DNA from: Cristatella mucedo
Lineage: Eukaryota; Bryozoa; Phylactolaemata; Cristatellidae
NCBI GenBank assembly: GCA_009760855.2
Contig: WPIO01000272.1
Span: forward strand, 64,001 to 128,000
Reading direction: 5' to 3'
Length of the DNA stretch: 64,000 nucleotides
In this document: positions 11,741 through 20,714 of the stretch, piece by piece
Layout: each line of letters begins with the position of its first letter
Position numbering within the stretch: position 1 is the stretch's first letter
The notes under the pieces: generated by a model
The model's database searches: none
Seen by the model: the letters and a program-made list of their open reading frames with translations, nothing else
What the model was told of the DNA's origin: nothing
Made by a program: the position numbers and the translations under genes

Positions 11741-11746
11741 AATAAA
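11741..11746 (+). terminator. LTR polyadenylation signal
   Basis: AATAAA in the left LTR, a standard position for the R/U5 border. The equivalent segment is missing from the right LTR, which lacks about 186 bp (left coordinates 11708-11893). Confidence 0.55.
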
Positions 11747-11951
11747 GTTCAGTAAAATCCCCAATTTGTGTGTCTTGCTTCCAATTCACGCCGCGGACTC
11801 ACGACCCCGTTTAGTAACGGTAAGCAGGTCAGAGCCAGAAACGCTCGTTTCGTGGCGGCCAGCTTATTGCGCGTAGGCGCGCACCGGACGGCATTAGGCG
11901 ATAGGCTACGCCGCTAGTTAAGCGGCAGGTCAAGCCGAGCCTTCGGCGTTA

Positions 11952-11974
11952 CGTCCCCGTTCGGGCGCGAAAAT
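11952..11974 (-). other. primer-binding-site-like linker between the two LTRs
   Basis: On the minus strand the linker reads GCGCCCGAACGGGGAC, preceded by TTTTC. This differs at one base from the core of the tRNA-Lys primer site known from other retroelements (GCGCCCGAACAGGGAC). It starts directly after the right LTR's GTTACA end, where a primer site belongs. The site is imperfect at its TGG start. It is also the loop of an inner stem (11894-11951 with 11975-12049). Confidence 0.6.
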
Positions 11975-13117
11975 GTAACGCCGAAGGCTCGGCGGAGTAG
12001 GCTTGACCTGCCGCTTAACTAGCGGCGTAGCCTATCGCCTATCGCCTAAGCTTTATCTCCACACTCCTCGCACGTTCAACACTCTTGCGGAGGGAATACT
12101 CCTCTACACTAAGCGCGACCCGGACCCTAAACCCTAACCGGTGAACTAGGAATCCGTTCCCACCTGTGCCGAGGGAATACCCCAAACACGCCACTTAAAC
12201 ACTCGAGCGGAGGGAGTACTTCTCCACACTGAAGTGCGAACCGGAGTCTAAACCCTACCCGGTGAACTAGAACTCGGTTTCCACCAGTGCGACCGGAATA
12301 CTCCACACACGCCAACTCAAGCACTCCTGCGGAGGAAATAATTCTCCACACTGAAGCGCGACCCGGAGCCTAAACCCTACCCGGTGAACTAGAGCTCCAC
12401 ACACGCCAACTACGCCTAGCTCGCGCCGGCAAATCCCTATGCCGAGACCACGTGCTAGCGCGCACACACACGACACAAAAGAAACACAAAACACAAAAGA
12501 ACACACAAAATGCCAGCTCGGGCGCGATACGACCATATTCGGTGGGGTTCCACCGAATCCTCCTAGCGCTGTCTCGTCTTGTTCCGTCAATCGCCGGCGA
12601 ACAGCCCGCCCTCCTCCCTCGCTTTCAGAGAAACGAGTGCGACGGCGTCGAAGCCGGACCAAAGACAAAAAGACACGAGGCAAAAGACCCAGAGCGAGCG
12701 TCGCTCGACTCTTAAATACTTGGCTGAGACAATGGGGCGAGAGTTTAGTGGTATTGGGCCCGGACACCTTGGCCCATTACGGAAAGGAATGACTACCGTT
12801 CCCAGGCCACTGGCAGGGCACCTCCGTCCAGCTTGAATGGCGAATGGGTTCCAGACGCTTCTTTCTTGGGAAGAGGGAAGGCGGGGGTTGACAGGCCAGC
12901 CAACATCTATCAGCAGCTTCCGCGAGTATAGGACCAATTCTAAAGGCCGAATCGCCGCTGTTCGTCTCTGAGCTTCCTGGCCTGCTCCTAAGCGCTTCCT
13001 CTCTAACCGCACTGACGCTCCTCTCTGGCTCACTGCTCCAGGACAAAGGGGCTCTAGCCCGCCGCCGAACAGCTCTTGTTCGCGCTAAAATTCAGCCAAA
13101 GCCAGCAGGGCGCTACA
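11975..13117 (-). repeat. right LTR (inverted, with internal deletion)
   Basis: Read on the minus strand it starts TGTAGC at 13117 and ends GTTACA at about 11974. It matches the left LTR through U3 and the tandem units, then lacks about 186 bp including AATAAA. It carries a short extra CTACTCCG-like insertion and a doubled CGATAGG near its end. These asymmetries argue against a simple fold-back read artefact. Confidence 0.8.
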
Positions 13118-13121
13118 ATTG
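13118..13121. repeat. target-site duplication, right copy (ATTG)
   Basis: Matches the ATTG at 10635-10638 on the other side of the inverted LTR pair. Confidence 0.75.
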
Positions 13122-13304
13122 TAATAGCCAGCCATGCGGTCAATGTTTGCTCAGTGCTTGAACACAAGACCTTTGATGGAGAACTTCAATGCCACCCATA
13201 CAGACTGTTTGCTTCTTTTGTTCGGGCTATCCAATGACTGCCCTTTAAAATGAGGACGGGTGAACCCAAGCAGTTGTCTAAAACCTTGTTATGAGCAGCG
13301 TCTG
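13122..13304 (+). promoter_or_regulatory. putative core promoter and 5' UTR of the Ig receptor gene
   Basis: This 183-bp interval lies between the LTR palindrome and the receptor start codon. It contains CCAAT at 13231-13235 and TTTAAAA near 13244, which could be a weak TATA box with initiation about 30 bases on. A five-codon upstream frame including its stop (ATG at 13291, TGA at 13303-13305) ends overlapping the main ATG as TGATG. The promoter assignment is inference. An alternative is that the first exon is longer and extends beyond the LTR insertion. Confidence 0.35.
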
Positions 13305-13368
13305 ATGGCCCCTGCCCAGGCTGCTTTTCTCTTGGCTGCGATATCTTTACTGGGAGAACTCGTAAAAG
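13305..13368 (+). CDS. Ig receptor exon 1: signal peptide
   Basis: The ATG at 13305 (G at +4) opens a 21-residue peptide beginning MAPAQAAFLLAAISLLGE, a typical hydrophobic secretion signal. The exon ends after the first base of codon 22 at a consensus donor (G|GTGAGC), giving a phase-1 intron. This is exactly the phase needed by the first Ig exon at 19041; the joined codon is GGA (Gly22). With the other five exons the frame is 1,401 bases, i.e. 466 residues plus stop. The exon was found by reading because it is too short for an ordinary ORF search. The start is supported by signal-peptide character and phase, not by transcript evidence. The LTR palindrome ends about 180 bp upstream. Confidence 0.65.
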
Positions 13369-13764
13369 GTGAGCAAGGTTCTCTTTCTTTAATGCTGTTA
13401 TCAGTACCTAAGCTTTTAAATTAGCCACCCTTACGTTCTCTTCTCGTTAAGGAATCGGGCTATTGATCTAAATGGCGATGTTAGTTGCTGGATTATAATC
13501 GAATAGCTCATTACTGAGGTTAAGTTTTAGTTCCTTGAAATCGTTCTTATGATAACCTCATAAAATTATGCATGTGCTACGCTTTAAAGTATCTGGCTTT
13601 ATGTTTCAATTGGCCAACGATTGAGAACGGGCATTCATTTAAAGTAAGCTACCTGACACGCTTACGTCGGGAGATGTATTCAACCTAAAATGTACCAAAC
13701 TTTCAGCAGTTGAGTGACTCATTTTGCTATAAGCAGCAATTAGTAACCATTAAAACTCAGAACC
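13369..13764. other. start of intron 1, no recognised feature
   Basis: First part of the 5.7-kb intron 1 of the receptor gene (13369-19040). Nothing recognised before the LINE-A scrap that follows. Confidence 0.5.
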
Positions 13765-13905
13765 AAATGAGAGCATAAAATGCTGTTGAGCATGCTACCA
13801 CTGACTATTCGATTGAGCCTCCTTCGTAGCAATTATAAAGCACATTGAAAAACATTGAGTTATTTCATGGCACTTTATCAAATGTATGGTTATTGTTATC
13901 ACTAT
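13765..13905 (+). mobile_element. LINE-A 3'-end fragment
   Basis: Diverged 3' UTR with GAGCATGCTACCACTGACTA, a degenerate hairpin (AAAGCACATTGAAAAACATT ... TGGCACTTTATCAAATG) and a remnant of the repeat tail. Confidence 0.6.
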
Positions 13906-15096
13906 TGAATATAATTTTACTCGAGCCGAAAGACGACTAAGGATCTCATTTACTAAGCTCAACATCCTAACGTACTTATGGTAGACTAAAGTCTCATGAA
14001 CCTTCTAAAAGCAATATCAACAGAATCGAAAGCACAACGCTTTGCTACTCAAACTCTTAGGAATTTGTATTCACATTTGTGGGAAAATTTGGTAGGCACA
14101 TAACTTTCTTCATGTATGTAACTTCAGTGAGCATTGAGGAATAGTAGCAGCTGTGCAATTATAGTATACGAGACTGCCAAATCCCAGCTGAAACGGGATC
14201 ATCTGTATCTTTCTTCACCAAGTCGTATAAGTACAATTATTTCGCTAACACATGTATAGCTCGCATCAACTAGTTTCTCTTCAGCCAACAGGCAATGCGT
14301 TTCGAAATACTGAGGAGTGCTGATTTAACATGATTGGTTACAAGTTATTTTAATTCAACGTATACCTACATCGGCCATCAAAGACTGTCAAACTATGCCG
14401 ATCAAGGTTCACCTCTAACGATGTCAATTTACAATGTATCAAGTATCGGTTTCCAAGAAAAACCAAAGCTGCATGTTGTATTATGCCTTTCGCTTAAGTT
14501 CCAACGATATTTCTTGCAAGAAATCTTAATATATATCTATTGGAATAATCATTTTTCTCAATATAAGTTGCTCAAGTTATTGTAATAAGGCTCATCTAGC
14601 TGAGCAATGGTGAGCAGCTTTGGATATCTAAACAACAATGCAAGCATGTAGCTTGACGTAACATAAGCAATGACCAGCAACAAGACCTGATGAATCTCGT
14701 CTTAAGGATGGAAAAAGAAATCCTTCCTTATAACTGCCTCTAAATGTGGTTCATATAATTCAAGATTTATTTTGATTTAACTTCAAAGTGGTTGATTTTA
14801 TTTAATTAGCATCGATTTCAAAATTCCCTCTGGCCAAAGAAATTTAAAAATGAGTTCTGGTAGTGATCAATACGAACTCTTAAGTATTTCCATCTTAATG
14901 ATGGCGTCCGACTATAAAGTAAGAACAAAACTATGCCTACTGCGGAAAAAAGGGGTCATCAAATAACTCTTCGTATGTTATGCGACAGCCCATGATAGGG
15001 GATGACGTCTAATAATGTGCAGTAATACTTCAATTCGGGTCTGGGTGTCCTCGGGTTCAGTGGGAAGCACAGCCTGGTAGGTGAGCTCGGTACTCT
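13906..15096. other. intronic sequence, no recognised feature
   Basis: AT-rich intron 1 sequence. The 83-codon frame at 14334-14585 has no recognisable domain and ends in a low-complexity hydrophobic stretch, so it is probably chance. Confidence 0.45.
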
Positions 15097-15240
15097 TTCT
15101 GCATAATAATAATATAATAATAATAATAATTCACTTGATAAAGCGCCCTCAGAGAACCTAATCTCTCTCTAGGCGCTTTACATTTCTGCAAAGTGAAATG
15201 CAATTGAATGGTAAGTAAAATGCAACTCGTTATCAACGCC
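15097..15240 (-). mobile_element. LINE-A 3'-end fragment
   Basis: (TAA)n tail at 15104-15131, then the inverted terminal hairpin and 3' UTR start (AATGGTAAGTAAAATGCAA). It may belong to the same insertion as 15527-15662, separated by about 290 bases of other sequence. Confidence 0.8.
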
Positions 15241-15526
15241 TGAGTGTTCAATTGTATTGCTCATGTATCTTTTTTTGATCCTCTCTTAAGGGAGGTGTCG
15301 CTGAGTTTGACAGCATAAAGCCTCTGAGATTCTTTTTCAGTACTATCTGTTGTGAACTTTTTCATGTTAGACTTCTTTCTTGATTTTTGCTGATGAAGCA
15401 CTCGGCAAGATACTTTGATGTTTGGTGTTCCCATAACTATAAGCAATAGGTATGATTTTATTCTGCTCGATTTTCTATTTTTTGTTCCCGATTCATTTCC
15501 TGTGAAAAATCATTGATCCACAATGT
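15241..15526. other. unassigned intronic insert
   Basis: Separates two LINE-A pieces of the same orientation. A 61-codon minus-strand frame (15261-15446) is lysine-rich and has no recognisable domain. It could be an inserted element or original intron. Confidence 0.35.
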
Positions 15527-15662
15527 CAGGAGGAATCGCAGGGACCCAGTAAGGAATATGACAAACAGATGCATTTTTAGTTTCTTTTTAATATGGTCAA
15601 ATCAGAAGCTGTCGTGACGGAAGTCGGGAGTGAGTTTCAGGATATGGGAGCATACAAACAAA
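15527..15662 (-). mobile_element. LINE-A C-terminal fragment
   Basis: Matches in reverse the segment spanning the C-terminal stop and last coding block (ATCGCAGGGACCCAGTAAG, then GACGGAAGTCGGGAGTGAG). It is degenerate and cut off on the right by a LINE-B end. Confidence 0.7.
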
Positions 15663-15815
15663 AGTGGGATGTAATAAAATTGATCTCCGTCGGTAACTCC
15701 ACAAAGTCATAAAGACTATGTGGGTGTTACGTAGGAGAGTTTTGTATAGCCCACTCACAGCCTAAGCTGCTTCAGGTAGGCATTCGGTAGCCAACAGACT
15801 TCCTTTCAGGCTACA
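15663..15815 (-). mobile_element. LINE-B 3'-end fragment
   Basis: Reverse complement of the LINE-B 3' end. The block GTAACTCCACAAAGTCATAA, the GTGGGTGTTACGTAGGAGAG block and the coding end (GCATTCGGTAGCCAACAGAC) match those at 28180-28310 and 55990-56110. It is 5'-truncated. Confidence 0.8.
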
Positions 15816-17430
15816 TCAATAATAATAATAATAATAATTCACTTGATAAAGCGCCCTCAGAGAACTTAATCTCTCTCTAGGCGCTTTACATTTGCTGTAA
15901 AGTGAAATGCAAATGAATATTAAGTAAAATCATGCTTGAAAAATAAACGAAATGAATAATATGGTTAGAGGTGACATGCACAGGGACAGCATGCAAATGT
16001 GGTTAGTGGCAGCATGCACAGTGTCAGCACGTATAAGCATGTGAAGAACGAATCACAGGGACCCACTAAGTGCTGTCCTAAATAGGTGTGTTTTTAGGTT
16101 CATTTTAAATGTGGTCAGGTCAGGGGATGTTCTGACGCAGGTCGGGAGGCAGTTCCAGGCTTTGGGAGCATATGAACTAAATGCACGGTCTCCAAATTGA
16201 GAAATTGGGAAGCATTGCAGAGTCAGGAGAGCAGTTGAGGTAGTTAGTAGCATAGAAGTAGCAGCTCAGGACTGCTGAAAAGGATGAGCCATAGTCGGCA
16301 GTATGAGAGTAGCACGGTCATCAAAGGATTAGAGGTTTGTATGGGGGGTATAGGTAAACCATTTGAATTAGAATAGTGAGTTTTTTTAATTCTTGGCTTC
16401 ATGGGGAGTCATTCGGATAGGTCGGCTGGATCCAGAAAATGAAGGGACCTAAAATTGAGTGGCAGAACTGTAAAGTCGACGGGCTGCTTCCCTGGGAGCC
16501 AGTGCAGGTCGGCGTAAGGTGAAGTGACCTGGCAACTGCCCACTCACGACAAAAGACCCTAGCTGCAGAAATTTGCACTAACTGAAAGCAGCTGATCGCA
16601 CAGGCTGGTCAACCAGCAATAAGTGAGCTTATAGAAATCAAGATGGGATGCAGCAAATGCATGAATCATTTACGATGGAAATTTTCTAAGTCATTCCAAA
16701 TTTTAGCGAGTTATGCAGCTCAAAGTAAGCGGACTTGACAGCAGACTGAATTTGTCGTCCAAAGGAACCTGGAAGGAACAAGGAACCTTGAGTCACTAGG
16801 GAAGAGGATTAGGTACAGATTCAAGGGGAGACAGGCTGGTGTAGCAGATTTTGAGCTTCAGGTTTTCTTACTTCAAAATCACACGTTTATCTAACAAATA
16901 GAATTTTTTTCTTCATCCAATTACGAACGTTTGCTGTCATCTATGTACGGATATCATCAACACGTGCAACAATGCTGTGTTGAGATTTTGAAGCTGGAGA
17001 GCTGGGAGGAATCAAAGCAAAGGTACAACTGAGTTTTTTCTGCATGGAAGTGAAAGCATTACACTACGCTTGGCTATCACATCGGCATGAGGGAGAATAT
17101 AATATGTGATAAGGAGCGGGCCGAGCACAGAGCCTTTAGGTAACCCGTTCATGAGTGGTTCATCGGTTAATTTTCTCCGTTTACATCCACTGTGTGGAGT
17201 CTTTCAATGGTATATTACCTGAACCATGGCATTACAATGCCAGTGAAGCCCAGCTGAGATGCGAGATGCGCCAGTTGGACATTGTGATTGATAATTCAGA
17301 AAGCCGCACAAAGATCAAGGAGAACGACGGGAGAGACTTCACCCAAGTCTGCAATAATTTATAGGTCGTCACACACCCTGAATAAAAGTGACTCTGTGGA
17401 TCGATTAGCTATCAGTTGGTCCCCCACGAC
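15816..17430 (-). mobile_element. LINE-A copy with an embedded LINE-B piece
   Basis: (AAT)n tail at 15822-15838, inverted terminal hairpin, 3' UTR, C-terminal domain (open at 16053-16253), then RT blocks as far as about 17430 (the FDTID-like core near 17280-17350 and an ERVVADQL-like block near 17410-17440). It is broken by many stops. A LINE-B segment occupies 16197-16311. Confidence 0.75.
16197..16311 (-). mobile_element. LINE-B internal segment inside LINE-A
   Basis: Matches the LINE-B C-terminal coding end (GCAGAGTCAGGAGAGCAGTT, GTAGCATAGAAGTAGCAG) in reverse. It is bounded by near-repeats of LINE-A sequence, GCACGGTCTCCAAA at 16183-16196 and GCACGGTCATCAAA at 16312-16325, like a 14-bp target duplication. 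It lacks the LINE-B 3' tail, which a normal insertion should have. Confidence 0.65.
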
Positions 17431-17439
17431 CCGTTTAAT

Positions 17440-17960
17440 TGCCCTAAATAAGAACCTGCTATATATAACAATCTCCTCAGAGATTCTGACTTAGGTAGAG
17501 TCTCTTCGCTTATTTTTCTTGATCGTTTGGTGGTTTCCGTGCCTCCCGAGCACTTTTTTATTCGCCTGGGCATCACCGGCACAGCTCTACACTGGTTCAA
17601 GTCCTATTTCAGTTGGGGACTCCAAAGTATTGATGCGAACGGAAAAATATCCTTAGAAGAACGACTGAAGTGTGGGGTACCTCAGGTCTATGTGCTTTAT
17701 CCGGTTCATTCAACGGTTTATACTCTCCCTCTAGCCGAATTTATTGCCACGAACGGACTAAGCTTACACTTCTATAGAGATGACATGCAGTTGTACTTTT
17801 GCTTTGATCTGTCCTAGCGATGTTTCAAGTCGAATTCTCTAAACTCTCTTGCTGCATGCACTATTAACCCACACATGAATGGCAGCAACCTTTACTAAAT
17901 TGAATGATGGTAAAAACTGACTTGTAGGTTATGGACAAATAAGGTGTGATTTGGAATTGA
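17440..17960 (+). mobile_element. LINE-A RT fragment
   Basis: RT core on the plus strand, open at 17527-17817 (LGITGTALHWFKSYF; LKCGVPQ). The catalytic box reads FYRDDMQLY instead of the usual YADD. It is truncated at both ends and converges with the minus-strand LINE-A copy on its left. Confidence 0.75.
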
Positions 17961-19040
17961 AAATAATTATGCTGCAAGTTCTTGGCACTGCGACAGCTTT
18001 GCTGTCGAACGAGAACATCTTACTGTCACGGCGGTTCGGCTTGGGCATGCTGAGTTGGCGATTTGAAGTGCTTTTAAATTGCTTTACGGTACGTTTTCCA
18101 TATGCAAATCTATATTTTGTTATTACCAGCAACAGCTGCGTTTTATGGGTGCAAATAATGTTTAAATTTATGCTAGCTGCAAGTAAATCTGTAGGCAAAT
18201 ATGAATTAGATTTTGAGAGAAAGGAAACAAACAGGAAAAGTCATTCTGAATAACAAATTAATTCTGGAGAGATGCTAAAAGAATTTCTTAACTGCTGGCT
18301 GTAGAGGATGAAATGTAGAGACTTTATTGCGAGCCGTAACGTGAGGCAGAAGTAGAAGTAGAAAAAACCATAAAGTCAAAACTGCCCTGTCCTTCTTGAT
18401 GGGCAATAACCTAGCTCTCAAATAATTGTTTCCTTTAACAATTTGGTCTGGCAGTTTATTGCAGCTGGGGTAAATAGGTTTCATGATTCTTTATGGGTAT
18501 CTGTGTTACCATATTCATCAGAGATAATGTACTGTGGCGGTCGTGCTGCAGCATCAGCAATTATTCTCCTTAACAGGTAAAGTTCTTGTGATTTCCAGCG
18601 ATTTTCATTTCGATAGTTGTTGCAAAATTTCTCACGACAGCATGCCATCAAAACAGATAAAAGCAGGAAATCTAGGTCAAAGTAAAAATGTGAGCGTCTT
18701 TCAATTGCCGGGCCTTGAATGGCTGCAAGGGTATGCCTTTAGGCAATAAGGATAGCGACAGCTTCTATTAGAAGACATCCGAAACGAATTTAGTCGCTAA
18801 AATATGAATATAAGCTACTATACGTTCATTTTCGGATATCTAATTTAATATAAAAGCTTTTAATTAACTAATTGTTGATCGTCTTAATAGTTGATAGCTT
18901 TAACTTTGTCGGATGCATGTGGTCCCCTCACCCATCCTAGTAAGAATGCATGTGAGATTACATAATTATATTGTTCATCTATCTATCATTAATTAAGTAT
19001 TTTATTGCTTTCCGATTAAGAAGTGGTTATTATTTTTTAG
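17961..19040. other. end of intron 1, no recognised repeat
   Basis: Contains short open frames (17951-18253 plus; 18275-18484 minus; 18534-18749 plus) without recognisable domains. It ends in a pyrimidine-rich acceptor (TTATTATTTTTTAG) directly before the first Ig exon. Confidence 0.45.
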
Positions 19041-19397
19041 GAATAGTGGAAATTAATTCGTATCCTCTGACTGCATACACAGGCAGTCATGTGACTTTTA
19101 GTTGCACAAGTCAGACTGATAATCCTATTACAAGAATGAGACTAATCGCTCAGAATAGAACCGGCGGCAAGAACAGTTACCTGGGATGTACATTTCCTCT
19201 AGCCTTATTCGGCACTAACGATGACATCTTGCCATTGAAACTCACCTCTGTGAGCTGCACCGAAGACATACGTAACGTTACATTGCTAGTTCCGGTATAC
19301 ATATGGTCTGAGACCAACTACAGCTGTCGGCTTGAGTACTATGTCGGCTTTGAGAGGAAAATGAGTGAAAGCAGAACGATCGCTTTATCCGTCCTAG
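19041..19397 (+). CDS. Ig receptor exon 2: first immunoglobulin-like domain
   Basis: A 357-bp exon, phase 1 at both ends, with acceptor TTTTTTAG and donor TAG|GTAAGT. It encodes residues 22-140 of the model. The fold is indicated by VTFSC (Cys43) and ETNYSC (Cys117), the two core Ig cysteines, the second in the usual YxC context. Two further cysteines (Cys71 in YLGCTF and Cys94 in SVSC) could form an extra disulfide. N-glycosylation sequons include NRT (60), NVT (100) and NYS (114). One-domain, phase 1-1 exons are the classic Ig-superfamily arrangement. An open frame continues upstream to 18971 with an ATG, but the strong acceptor and clear domain start favour splicing. I cannot assign a named family. 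Confidence 0.8.
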
Positions 19398-19699
19398 GTA
19401 AGTAAAATGATTGCATTAAAAGCCCTTATTTCGTACTTAAGTTCATGAACTTTCTCAGATATTAGAGAAGTGATGATTCCCAATTAAACAGCTGGTGCTT
19501 TTATAATACAATTAATTTCAGAATGTACAGCCATCTGCCGTAGGGCTGCATGCTTAGGGCACCTGCAATAATGTAACTAATGTTGAGCACTTGCAACTGT
19601 GCAGTCCACGATCTGACAGTGGTAGAGTGCAGAACCAGGTGGTTATGCTTGGCCTTCTATGCTTTCTTTCCAACATTTTTCAAGTGCCACCAAAAAATT
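19398..19699. other. intron 2 sequence, no recognised feature
   Basis: Start of the 10.9-kb intron 2 (19398-30311). Nothing recognised. Confidence 0.45.
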
Positions 19700-19800
19700 T
19701 TCATGTAGCTTGCCTTTCATATTTATTTCAGTTATAACTATATTTATTATTATTAGCAATTTATATTGGCACTTACTCAAGCGGTAGGCTTCCTAGACCG
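19700..19800 (+). mobile_element. possible degenerate SINE-2 copy
   Basis: A TTGGCACTTACTCAAGCGG start and a B-box-like GGTTCTGATTTCC near 19820 resemble the tRNA-like head at 57606. Alignment is by eye, short and weak. Confidence 0.25.
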
Positions 19801-19859
19801 TGGTGACCGCTCAAGACATGGTTCTGATTTCCTGGAGGAAACGGCTTCCGGGAAGAGCA

Positions 19860-20035
19860 GCCATTTCTATCCACTTGCATGCTGCCCTGTGCTCGTCGCG
19901 CCTAACCATGTTATTCATGTATCTTAGCAAGCTTGATACCACTCACCATTCGACCGTTTTGCCTTTGCAGCATTTTATAGAGACTGAGTTCTCTGATGGC
20001 GCTTCATCAAGCGTAATATTATTATCCATCTACCA
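19860..20035 (+). mobile_element. LINE-A 3'-end fragment
   Basis: 3' UTR blocks (GCATGCTGCCCTGTGCTCGT, CTAACCATGTTATTCATGTA), the terminal hairpin remnant (TTCTCTGATGGCGCTTCATC) and an ATT tail. It is 5'-truncated. Confidence 0.75.
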
Positions 20036-20714
20036 TGAATGCCAAGCTTCTTAACCCCTCGCTCTAATGAGGGATTAACAAGTCCTACAATTTAGTAAAT
20101 CTCGTATCGCTTTACATTAGAAGCTGTTTTGCTTTTTTCCATTGAAATGGGTGTTTGTCTTCAGGTTTAGTTGACCGGAGGTATTGGTGCAGCTTGAAGT
20201 AATAAAAATATCCTCCTCGGCTTTCCTTAAAAACATTCAGGGAAGTAACTATATTTTGCATTCAAGGTTTCTTGTTCGACTCTTCTAAATTCTGCAACCG
20301 GTAAAGTTTTAGTATTTTATTTTATGCTTGAAAATAAGCGATTGCTTCATGTAAATCATGTTATAAGCCGGTGGGCATGGGTAAATAGCGTAATGCATTA
20401 GATGCTTCAGCATACATGTAGATTATCAGATGTATGTCAAAAGTATTACTGCTTGTCTATTAAACGTATCCTTAGTCCAACGAAACTCTACTCAAAGCAC
20501 TCCGAAGTGCTTAGTAGTATATAGAGACTGTATTCCCTTTTTAGCTTCGTAACTCACGGAAAATTGTGAAATACATATGTACAAAAATACGAAAAATTTA
20601 ACCCGTTGACATGTTACGCATCAAGTAGAATTTTCTTTTGTAAATTGGTTAAAAAATTATTTTATGAATAGAGCTTAATCCATTTCGAGACGATTTAAAG
20701 CTTCTGCTATAGAA
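20036..20714. other. intron 2 sequence, no recognised feature
   Basis: AT-rich; no gene or repeat recognised. Confidence 0.45.

Larger units (their letters stand above)
10639..11951 (+). repeat. left LTR (complete)
   Basis: The LTR starts TGTAGC and ends in GTTAC (expected GTTACA), giving the short inverted termini usual for LTRs. A TATA-like TATTTAAG lies at 11038-11045, three roughly 120-bp tandem units from about 11364, and AATAAA at 11741-11746. Open frames across it (for example 10989-11489) are mirrored exactly in the right LTR and match no protein I recognise, so I treat them as chance in GC-rich DNA. About 1.3 kb is long for an LTR but not exceptional. Confidence 0.8.
10639..13117. 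mobile_element. inverted LTR pair (palindromic LTR-retroelement insertion)
   Basis: Two LTRs of one element face each other: left LTR on the plus strand (10639-11951), right LTR on the minus strand (13117-11974), joined by about 23 bases. All coordinates mirror about 11878 (paired positions sum to 23756). Outer arms 10639-11707 and 12049-13117 are nearly identical; A versus G at TGTAGCRCC is the one difference I noticed. There is no gag, protease, RT or integrase. The ATTG duplication outside both ends indicates integration as a unit. It is GC-rich, unlike its AT-rich surroundings. The superfamily is probably Gypsy-like, judged only from LTR and primer-site style. Confidence 0.85.

Noticed and set aside
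12120-12145. Telomere-like CCCTAAACCCTAACC
   Set aside because: It is one instance of the motif carried once per ~120-bp unit of the LTR, not an array of telomeric repeats.
10639-13117. Palindrome as a fold-back sequencing or assembly artefact
   Set aside because: The centre is asymmetric (186-bp deletion, small insertions), both flanks are unique, and a 4-bp duplication brackets the whole unit. An artefact cannot be fully excluded without raw reads.
10639-13117. Palindrome as a DNA transposon with long terminal inverted repeats
   Set aside because: The internal TG/CA LTR borders, TATA-like box, AATAAA and primer-site-like linker fit paired LTRs better, and no transposase or typical DNA-transposon termini are seen.
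15100-15135. Short spaced repeats as a CRISPR array
   Set aside because: These are (TAA)n tails of LINE-A copies, and the DNA is eukaryotic.
18971-19040. ATG at 18971 as the start of the first Ig protein
   Set aside because: The upstream codons do not form a convincing signal peptide, and a strong acceptor lies between them and the Ig domain. Exon 1 at 13305 supplies a proper signal and matching phase.
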